A program made the position numbers and the translations under genes. The notes beneath the pieces were generated by a model that worked only from the letters and a program-made list of their open reading frames with translations, did not search any database and was not told the origin of the DNA. Below are positions 1 through 9,003 of a stretch of DNA of 46,872 bases, one piece after another; position 1 is the first letter of the stretch, and the number at the start of each line of letters is the position of its first letter. The DNA is from Byssochlamys sp. IMV 00236. Lineage: Eukaryota > Ascomycota > Eurotiomycetes > Eurotiales > Thermoascaceae. Location: NCBI GenBank assembly GCA_001931875.2, contig MSJH02000725.1:1-46872 (forward strand), in the 5' to 3' direction.

Positions 1-698
1 TTTTTTTTTTTTTTTTTTTTTTTTTTTTGCAAAGTAACCCGAGTGCCACCGGTATGCATCAGAAAAAGGGAAATGCATGAAAAATCATCATTTTTTAATG
101 GTATGCATAATAAAAGCAAATGTGAGGTGGCGCAAATGTGTTACACATTGTCGTACAAAGAAATAGGGCGTACTAAACTCGAATTGCTGGGAAACGTCCT
201 TTTACTTTATTCATGATACCGCCAAAATATTGCTGTCATCATTACTGCGATCATAGTAACAAAACATCATGAAAGTATCATGGATAGTATTACTATGGTA
301 ACGATCATCTAGATCAGTTACATTACCTTAGAATATACTCATTTTCTTGCATGAAGAGTTCCCTTCTTCCCCACCACCCGACTTGATATTTCAATCCCCG
401 TCTTGGTTTAAGCTCGATTCTAAGAAGAAAAAAAAGATAAGGGAAAACAGTAAGGTCATTCATGTTGATTTGTGTTGGAGAAGAGGCTTTGATTATCTTT
501 TTATTTTTTTATGCTGCATGTAAAGAGAAGGAAAAAAAGTGAGAAAAAAGAAAAAGTAGTTTGAAACGGATTATAGTTTTATTTGTTGTACAATGTTATA
601 AACTTGGTTTATTTTATCCCCTGAAATCGCATATAAAAAAAGAGCAAAAAAAAGTTGGTATTTCCCTTTTCTTTTCTTCCCCCCTTACTTGAATACGA
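1..698. other. AT-rich intergenic stretch, left window edge
   Basis: No coding region is supported here. The first 28 bases are a T homopolymer, followed by AT-rich sequence with purine-rich tracts. The last part (about 640-690) is a pyrimidine-rich run of the type seen just upstream of start codons throughout this window, so it probably holds the 5' UTR and core promoter of the NDT80-like gene that starts at 699. Confidence 0.6.
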
Positions 699-2009
699 AT
701 GAACACGATGCAACAATCAAAAGAGTGGCAACATCAGCATCAACAGCAGCAGCAGCCATTGCCTATGACCCAGCAAACTCCGATGAAGAACACAAAGCCT
801 GGCCCGTCTTCTTCCCCCAAGACTGAACCTGACCACTATGGATATTTGTAAGTTACCATGGACACATAATAAATAGAAAGAAGGCTAAATTATTTTACTA
901 GACGTCAATTAAACAATAATTCATCCAACCGTTATGAGTAAAATATGATAAGGATGCCGCAGTAGTTACTTTACTGAATTATAAATATAGACAAACCATC
1001 ATGGCTCACTCTCAGCCTTCAACACCTCATCCTTATCCAATGACTCAGATGATAAAAAGCACTAGATCTCATTTCAATACGCAAGAGTGCAGCCCAAAAT
1101 TCTTGCCTACAAAATCAATGGCAAACTTGCTATTATCAGATAAATCTACATTGTAATAATAAAAAGGGAGAGAGAGCTAAAATCACAGGTCCTAATCATC
1201 TTTTTAGATCTCCCATCCAGATACAAGCCAAGATGGATCGCGGCTTTTTCTTGGCTGACGATGAATGGACCTGTTATCGACGAAATTATTTCCAAGTCAG
1301 TGCAGTCTTTTCACTCGCTTCTTATCCAGAGGTATACTATGTCCAAACTCATCGTGGTCCACAGTACGTTCAACGTTTCTTAATCGGCCTTTCTGCTCGT
1401 GTGGCCAACAGTGATCGTGATATAGAGCTCGTACAGCAAACTCCAAAACGTGACAAAGGTCCTCAGTATAGCCCAACACCCAAACCTGTTGTTCCTGGTG
1501 GTTACTTATCTTCAGGCAATTCACAACACGAAACTCATCCTCAGCAAACTATTGCTACCTTTGAGCGACTTCAATTCAAGTCGGCAACCGCTAATAACGG
1601 CAAGCGAAGAGCAGCACAACAATACTTTGTATGTGTTGTCAGTCTATACGCCGAAACAAAGGACCAGCAAGAATTGATTCAGATAGCCAGTTGTCAATCT
1701 GTGCCCTTAGTCGTACGAGGTAGGAGCCCTGGACATTATGCGGATACAACCAAAGCATCATCATCTCCTGTAACGCCTATCATGCAAGTGAACGACAGCT
1801 ACTACTACTATCATCCAGTACCTTATTATCCATGCGAGGAATCACCCTCGGCTACAAAGTTACCTTATGAGCCATATGATTGGCAAAGGGCTAGATATAA
1901 TAGTACTTCTTCTTCTGGATCTTCTTCAGCTACTTCACCTCATCAACCATCCCAGGAATCTTATTTCCCTGCTCCACCTCATCCTCTTGCTAACGTAAAG
2001 CAAGAATAA
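699..2009 (+). CDS. NDT80/PhoG-like DNA-binding transcription factor (copy 1)
   Basis: Probable sequence-specific nuclear transcription factor of the Ndt80/PhoG (VIB-1/XprG) family, whose characterised members control meiosis, nutrient responses or development. Exons 699-847, 991-1152 and 1208-2009 join in phase 2 at both introns to give 370 residues. An in-frame TGA lies just upstream of the ATG at 699. The first 95 residues are Gln/Pro/Ser-rich and disordered. The DNA-binding domain spans about residues 100-290 and carries the family signature MDRGFF...WTCYRRNYFQVSA at 113, the KRDKGPQ segment and NNGKRRAAQQYF. The C-terminus is Tyr/Ser/Pro-rich, as in an activation region. Compared with the second copy on the other strand (14769-16687), the loop after FQVSA is about 8 residues shorter and strongly diverged. 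Target genes cannot be inferred. Confidence 0.9.
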
Positions 2010-2087
2010 GTATAAAAAAAAGTGTAAAACAAAAAGTTTGTGTTTTTATTATATATTATTGCCCTGTTTGTGTGTTATAATTAAATG

Positions 2088-4799
2088 CTATGCTACAAAA
2101 TTATTATTATTACTATTGTCATTATGTACAATGTCTGTTGGTGTTGTTGTATTAGATGTAGTTGTGTCCATAAAGTTCTTTTCAATCATGTCTTTGACTT
2201 GATCAAGAAATGCTGTTTCTTGTTCTTCATGAATAAATAAATGAGCTCTTAACGAATACAGCAGTTTCTCTAATCTTGTCGAGTCCCCAAACGATGATGT
2301 CATGTCCATTTTACTATTCACAGTCATTTTCTTATTCACATGAAAAAATAAATAAATAACTTACTGTTCATAATCTTTGTACTCTTGAATGAGCTCTTTA
2401 AATTGGTCAAGAATGGAAGGCGATACTTGTTCACACTGCTCTACTCGTCTACGACAAGCATAAGGTACCCCTACAGCAGATGTCAAAATGAGTATTACAC
2501 AACAGACAAGACTTACTGTAAGAGTGGGTTTCATTCCACTGTGTACTGATGTGCAAGTATTGAAACTGAGAGTGATCGCTTTGTATCTCTGCGTTATAAG
2601 GTGTGACGATGACACCAATAAATGGTTCATCACCTGCTTCTCTAAACAGCGTCTGTCCTTATTTTTAGCAATAGATCAACAGTGTAACGAAGCTTATTTT
2701 TGTTGTGTACCTGATAAGACGTTTGGTTTTCTATATCTCTTATACTCGGATGAGGTTCGAAAGTAGGATGTGAATGATACCAGCCGACGACGTTATATCC
2801 TTGTTCTGCAAACACTTCGCGTGCTTTCATTTCAGATTCAGGATCCATTTCACATTGTATGCCTGTGCTCGTACTCTTGCAAGGGAAGACGCTCTTGACC
2901 TGTAATATCTTGGCATTTTCCTTTTTGATAAAGTTACCACCTAATAAGCCAATGATTTCCGTATGAGCCAGATGAGCATGAAAATCCATAACGAGCTATA
3001 GATATGAAAATGTCAATGCATGTCACTTTGAGGCGTATATAATATATATATATATATATATATATCACACCGTACCAGGGCATCACTAACAATCTCTACT
3101 TCAAAAGGTGCTGGAAACAATTCATTATAATGGGATGTAGGAACAAGTCTAAAGGGATCATAACCTCTATTGAAATCATCACCGCCATAATAATGTTGAT
3201 GAAACGATCTTTTTACTCTTTTTGACTTTGTGCCTATTTAATCATGTTATAATGTACATATTATGACAAGATACCAATTGTTTACCATTACTGTCTGTCT
3301 CTACTTGAACGCCATGTTCAATCACTCGTCCTTCCAACTCTCTCGGATCCACCCATTCTCCACGCTCATTTCTTACTTTTCTTTTTCTTGGTCTTTATAA
3401 TAAAGTGAGTCATTAGATAAATAGATTGCTAATTATTTACCCGCCATAGTTTATAACAAGATCAGCAGCATCTAATGTATCCTCTTCGACAATGACTTCA
3501 CGTGGCACACGCTTAGGAGGCCTAGGTGCATTTGTGATACAGTCCACATTTATTGCACCCACGCTTTCTAAATAAGAATGAACCCGACCGATAGCATTGA
3601 CATCACCGCAGTCCTTGAGTCCTTTTCGAGCAGAGGTCTTGGTCAAGTACCTTGGCTTGCACTGGTTCCAACAATCGAGCATATGGTTACGAATACGTAA
3701 ATAACGGTCGGGTGTCTTGGCATGCTTATTTTGAAACCACTCTGGGTTCTGTTTCTTTTCTTCTTCAGATACGAAATGTCTGTCAAAATGGGAAATGCTC
3801 ACATGGGTATCATTATCGGGTATATCTATTTCCCTCTCTAACGGATCAGACTTGATCTCTTTTTCATCTTGCTCAGCTGTATCCTCCTCCTCCTCCTCCT
3901 CCTCCTTCATGTTGTCATTCTGCATGAGTGTAGTATCATCGAGTTGTTTGTCGTTATTATCTTGAACAGGGTCTCCAATGTCGAGATCATCATCACCGTC
4001 TTCATTCACTGTGGCAGTATCCATGGTTACGTCTGTTGTGGTTGTACCAGCTGTGTTTGTAGTATTCACAGGTAAGGTTGTATCTGATGTATTATCAGCA
4101 TCATCAGCAGTAATCATCTCGGTTTCTGACTCTGTGTTTGTTTGTTTAGATATTTCTTTAGATTCTTCCCTTTTTTGTTTACTTGGCGTCTGTTAGCCGT
4201 GTGTATTAATAACAAATTACAACATAGATTAAATAGACTTGCCTTAATCTTGTCTACCAAGAGTAAATGCCTTGCATGATTTTTACATTGTAAACGGTTT
4301 CTTGTTCCTACATGTTCTGCGATTGGCTTCCAATTGCCATATCCAAATATATCTAATGCTTCTTTCAATCTATCATCTTCTTCCTTATTCCATCTAGTTT
4401 TGTGAGAGGGTAATGCAGCAGATGATATATCTAAGAATGGAAGATTGAGTGAATATGATAGAGGCCTTTTTTTAAAGTCTAACCTTTTGTCTTTTTAGGA
4501 TAGTCTGAATCGTAATTTTTTGTTGTCTTATTAAAGAAATAATATTCCTCCTCAGCAAGCATTTGTTCGATCAATTGGCGTGAATCTTTATCCATATCTT
4601 GATCTTCTATCATCATGGTTGGTTGACTACTACCGTTACTATTGCCACTACTACTATAAGTCATCAGTTCATAAACACGCGCATGTCTCTCTCTTGTTCT
4701 ATTTTTATGTCTTTATATTATTGTTTGAGATACTTACTCTATTAGCTCTTGCTTTTCATCTTCACCAATATCAATAATCTCTTCCTCTTCTTCATGCAT
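2088..4799 (-). CDS. MYSM1: MYSM1-like histone H2A deubiquitinase (SANT-SWIRM-MPN/JAMM)
   Basis: Zinc metalloprotease predicted to remove ubiquitin from histone H2A in chromatin, by homology to MYSM1/2A-DUB. Ten exons on the minus strand: 4738-4799, 4484-4692, 4243-4430, 3441-4189, 3286-3392, 3076-3233, 2711-2995, 2517-2652, 2365-2470, 2088-2313. They sum to 741 residues (human MYSM1 is 828). An acidic N-terminus is followed by a SANT/Myb domain (about 95-150, with FGYGNWKPIAEHVGTR), an acidic linker, a SWIRM domain (about 281-372, with PDRYLRIRNHMLDCW) and an MPN domain (about 480-630). The JAMM zinc site looks intact: Glu504 in EIIGLLGG, His565 and His567 in WYHSHP, Ser575, Asp578. The GDEPFIGVIVTPYN strand is also conserved. 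Intron 3 needs a GC donor. An ATG at 4799 is the first in frame. MYSM1 is patchy in fungi, so this is a useful occurrence. Confidence 0.93.
3036..3065. repeat. (TA)n microsatellite
   Basis: A TA dinucleotide run inside the 80-nt intron at 2996-3075 of the MYSM1-like gene. It makes that intron the longest in the gene. Confidence 0.9.
4190..4242 (-). other. GC-AG intron in the MYSM1-like gene
   Basis: The donor reads AAG|GCAAGT on the minus strand and the acceptor is ACAG. This 53-nt intron keeps phase 0 between the SANT exon and the SWIRM exon. The only nearby GT donor (four bases downstream) would shift the frame into an early stop, so the minor-class GC donor is the consistent choice. Confidence 0.8.
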
Positions 4800-5640
4800 T
4801 GAGTAATGAACAAAAAAAAATTTTTTTTTTCCGTGCTGTGTGTGTGTGTGTGTGCGTACTTTATCATAATAAAACGAGAAATTTAAACTCATATTCGAGT
4901 GTTTTTATTGGCTAATATAGTGTATACTATATTGAAGAATATTGTCTTGCTATTTTTACATTGTAAGATTAAAATACCTCCTTTGCTGCTAGGTGGCATT
5001 AGTGAAGAGATCTTTGGTAAGTAATCTATCTTTAAAGTAATTCTAGGAACAAGCGTAAACGTTCTTGCAACATATAAAAAGCTGTCTGTGTGACTTTAGA
5101 TTTCTGTTATGAAATCTGCCTTTAGCTTAAACTGAATCAAATATATCTAGTCAACAAATAACTTACATAGATCTACTCCTATAGTAAAGCTGCTCATATT
5201 TTTCTAGTCCACTTTCATCTCAAACACTCTAACAAAACAAAAACCAGAGTGACTGCTTATCGATACCACTCTTCTACTGTCTCTCCTTCTTCAACTCCGA
5301 TTCAGTGCTGTGTGCACCGTATGCATAAGTGTTTCAATACTTTTAAACATGAAAGTAGTGCAGATCATCCAGTGAAACCTTAGTTTGTGCTCTGCATATG
5401 CACTGTTAATTGTATACAAGGTTGAATGTAAGCAAGTGCTTAGTTTTGTAGTACTTGTTGTATGATATCATGTGTGAGAATACAAGAGAAACCAAGTGAT
5501 TAATTTCCTATTTATGTACAAAATGTTCTCTTTTTGTCCATTGGTCGCAACACTTGTTTCTTTTAACCGTGGATCCGTTTCATATCTCTTTTCTTTCTCT
5601 CTCTCTCTCTTTCATTCTTTTTCTTTTTCTGTAAAACAAG
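4800..5640. promoter_or_regulatory. Divergent promoter region between MYSM1-like and H+-ATPase genes
   Basis: An 840-base gap between two divergent start codons. It holds a poly-A/poly-T junction (4812-4830), a (TG)n run (4837-4854) and, directly upstream of the ATPase start, a long pyrimidine-rich block with a (CT)n core (about 5580-5632) typical of strongly expressed fungal genes. No coding sequence is supported. A short open stretch at 4970-5020 ending in a GTAAGT could be a 5' UTR exon, but nothing confirms it. Confidence 0.55.
4837..4854. repeat. (TG)n microsatellite
   Basis: A TG dinucleotide run about 40 bases upstream of the start codon of the MYSM1-like gene, adjoining a poly-A/poly-T junction. 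Confidence 0.85.
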
Positions 5641-8628
5641 ATGGCAGATGATAGGGAAGTGAATGTAGAAAAGCATGCACCGAATCATGAAATACCTGCA
5701 ATTCAGCAATTGACTGTAGAAGAGCTGTATGATAAAGACAAGTACGATCTGTCTACAATGGAGCCTGGTGATGTTTTTGTTCTCTTGCAGTAAGTTGATC
5801 TTTATTTTCCTTGAATGAAATCTAATGCGCTTTTAGGACTTCAACGGATGGTCTGTCATCAGAAGAGGCAGCTCGCCGTGTCGAAAAGTTTGGTTACAAT
5901 CGATTGGAACACAAAGAAATCAATCCTATCCTCCAATTCCTTGGCTTCATGTGGAATCCACTCTCTTGGGTAATGGAAGCAGCTGCTATCGTGGCTATTG
6001 CTGTCTCAAACGGAGGAGGCAGGCCGCCAGACTGGGAAGATTTTATCGGTATCGTTCTTCTGTTGCTCGCTAATTCAGTCATTGGATTCTTGGAAGAACG
6101 ACAGGCGGGTAATGCTGTCAAAGCTCTCATGGAGTCCTTAGCTCCTGAATGCAAGGTCAAACGAGATGGTGAGTGGAAAACGCTGGAAGCAGCCGAACTG
6201 GTACCTGGTGATATTATCAGTATCAAGCTGGGTGATGTGGTCCCTGCCGATGGCCGTTTAGTATCTGCTCATGGTGCGGTCTCAATCGACCAGGCTGCGC
6301 TCACAGGTGAATCATTGCCCGTGGGTAAAGAGGCCGGTGACGAAATCTTTTCTGGCTCCACTGTCAAACAAGGTGAAGCCGAAGCGGTCGTGATTGGTAC
6401 AGGCCTAAACACTTTCTTTGGTCGTGCTGCTAAGCTGGTTGGCGATGCAGGCGATGAAACTGGACACTTGCAAAGCATCCTGGCCAAGATTGGTAACTTT
6501 TGTCTCTGCAGTATTGGCCTCTTTGTGGTCCTTGAAATCCTTGTGATGTATCCTCGTTATCACTATGCTTATCGTGATGGTATCGATAACATCTTGGTCC
6601 TCTTGATCGGTGGTATTCCTATTGCCATGCCTACCGTCCTCTCGGTCACACTGGCTATCGGTGCTAAGCAGTTGGCCGAACACAAAGCCATTGTCACTCG
6701 TATCACAGCTATTGAAGAAATGGCAGCCGTGACAATCCTCTGTTCTGACAAGACCGGTACACTTACTCTCAATAAATTGATTGTTGATAAGCCCACCATC
6801 AAGACCTACGCCGAATTCGATGCTGATGCTATCCTACAGATCTCTGCTTATGCCTCTCGCACAGAGAATCAAGATGCTATCGATTTCTGTATCGTCAATT
6901 CTCTTGCTGAACCCAAGATGGCACGCCAAGGAATCGAAGAACTTGCCTTCGAACCTTTCAATCCGACCATCAAGCGTACTGAAATTACCTATCGTAAGGA
7001 TGGCAAGGTCTACCGCGCAACCAAGGGTATGTCCCACTTCATTCTGGATCTTTGCACACGTGATAAGACAGAAGAACAAATTCAAGCCTTGAACGATGAC
7101 GTAGATGAATTTGCTCGTCGTGGTCTACGTGCTCTTGCCGTAGCTATTGAAGATGATATTCAAGGACAAGACGTGGACGCCCAAGGCTCTGGATTCCGTC
7201 TGATTGGCCTGCTTCCCATTTATGACCCACCTCGTTCTGATACAAAGGAAACCATCGACCGTGCGATTGCCCTAGGTGTACAAGTCAAGATGATCACTGG
7301 TGACCAGCTGGCCATTGCCAAGGAAACAGGTCGACGATTGGGTATGGGTGACAACATGTATCTCTCCAAGACGCTCAAGGATGGCCCTCCAGCAGGATCA
7401 GGATACAGTACTGTCGACGAACTTGTTCTTCACGCTGACGGTTTCGCAGGTGTCTACCCCGAACATAAGTACGAGATTGTCCAGCGCTTGCAAGCCATGG
7501 GTCATATGACAGCCATGACAGGTGACGGTGTGAATGATGCACCTGCCCTTTCCAAGTCTAACGTGGGTATTGCTGTTGCCGATGCTTCCGACGCTGCACG
7601 CTCTGCTGCTGATATTGTCCTAACCGAACCCGGTCTCTCTGTGATCATTGAGGCCTTGATCCACTCACGTCAAATCTTTCAACGTATGCGTAACTACTCA
7701 ATCTATACTTGCTCAGTTACCATTCGTGTGGTTGTCGGATTCGCTATTATGGTCTTTGCATTCCAATTCAACTTTCCACCTTTCATGGTCTTGATCCTGG
7801 CCATTCTAAACGACGGTACGATCATGACCATCTCCACTGACCGTGTACGTCCATCGCCTCATCCGGATCAATGGAACCTATTTGAAATCTTTTGCTACGC
7901 CATCGTGTACGGTCTCTATCTCGCAGCCTCAACCATTGTCTTTTATGCTGTCGCCTTCAAGACTTCCTTCTTCCAGACTCATTTTGGCCGCCAAACCTTC
8001 ACCGATGCCAATGATGGCGTGCTTCACTCGGTCATCTACCTTCAAGTATCCACCATCTCTCAGGGCCTCATCTTTGTCACTCGATCCCAAGGCTGGTTCT
8101 TCCTTGAGCGACCCTCAGTCTTACTCATGTGTGCCTTTGTCGTTGCTCAACTCGTGGCTACCTTTATCTCTGTCTATGCCAACTGGGGATTCACTCATCT
8201 CAGCGGATGTGGATGGGAATGGGCAGGTATTGCCTGGGTTTGGAACTTTGTTTGGTTTGCTCCTTTAGATTTGATCAAGTTTGCTATGCAGCGCGTATTC
8301 AAACCCAAGCCCGTGGCTCCTTTGGAAGCTGGCAAACAGCCATCCAGGAGATCCTCTGGTGCTTCTGGTTCAGCTCGATACTACGCTAATCGTACTCAAT
8401 CCCTTCGTGCACTTTCTCGACCAAGAAATTTCGGACAACGTCTACTTGGACTCAACAAGAAGATGTCCATGGAACCACATGAGATGCGTCGATTCTCATC
8501 TGCACAGGTAAAGAAAAAAAAATTTTTTTATTTGTTTGTATATAGTATTAATATCATCTTAGACAAATCATGCTGCTCAAATCCTTAGTGGTCAGCAGCA
8601 ACAACAGCCACAGCAGCCACAACACTAG
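5641..8628 (+). CDS. PMA1: Plasma-membrane H+-ATPase, P3A-type P-type ATPase
   Basis: Proton pump that exports H+ across the plasma membrane at the cost of ATP and builds the gradient for nutrient uptake. Exons 5641-5789, 5837-8507 and 8563-8628 give 961 residues. Visible hallmarks are the actuator TGES at about residue 206, the phosphorylation site CSDKTGTLT with Asp354, the MTGDGVNDAPAL hinge, and about ten membrane segments. The N-terminal membrane part (FLGFMWNPLSWVMEAAAI, GNFCLCSIG, LLIGGIPIAMPTVLSVT) reads much closer to plant and protist pumps than to yeast Pma1. The C-terminal tail is Arg/Ser-rich and ends in a Gln/Pro stretch encoded by the last exon, so it may be a phosphorylated autoinhibitory region that differs from both yeast and plant tails. 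A pyrimidine-rich block precedes the start, consistent with high expression. Confidence 0.96.
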
Positions 8629-9003
8629 AATATATATATTTCATGAAATAAACTAATAAAATTGTCTTTAATATATCTTAAACTGTCTTACAAACAAATA
8701 AATAATGCAACATAAGACTCCTTTTTTGTCTTGATTTGTGTTACAATTGTAGAAATAGTAATGCGCTAAGGCATTATTACAAAATCGAATGATTTTTGGG
8801 TTTAAATGAAGAGAGAGAGGGGCTTAAATGTTTATTAGTAAAAAAAAAAGTCTATAATAAAAAGTGGGGGGGCTCTATACAACAATTATACATGATCATA
8901 AAAGAGAAAAGGTAAAGGAAAGGATCGGGTCTAAAGAAAAAAAAAAGATCATCTTATAATAATGAATCATACCATAAATAAATATAAAAAACAAGGTGAT
9001 TCT
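8629..9003. other. Convergent 3' region
   Basis: A 375-base gap between two genes that end toward each other. It has AATAAA-like signals soon after the ATPase stop codon and several poly-A/poly-T runs. No gene is seen. Confidence 0.6.

Noticed and set aside
2488..2766. Plus-strand 92-codon frame
   Set aside because: It lies opposite MPN-domain exons and introns of the MYSM1-like gene, which are strongly supported.
4970..5020. Small upstream exon of the proton pump gene
   Set aside because: An open stretch followed by GTAAGT exists, but no start codon or acceptor in phase with the ATG at 5641 was found; at most a 5' UTR exon.
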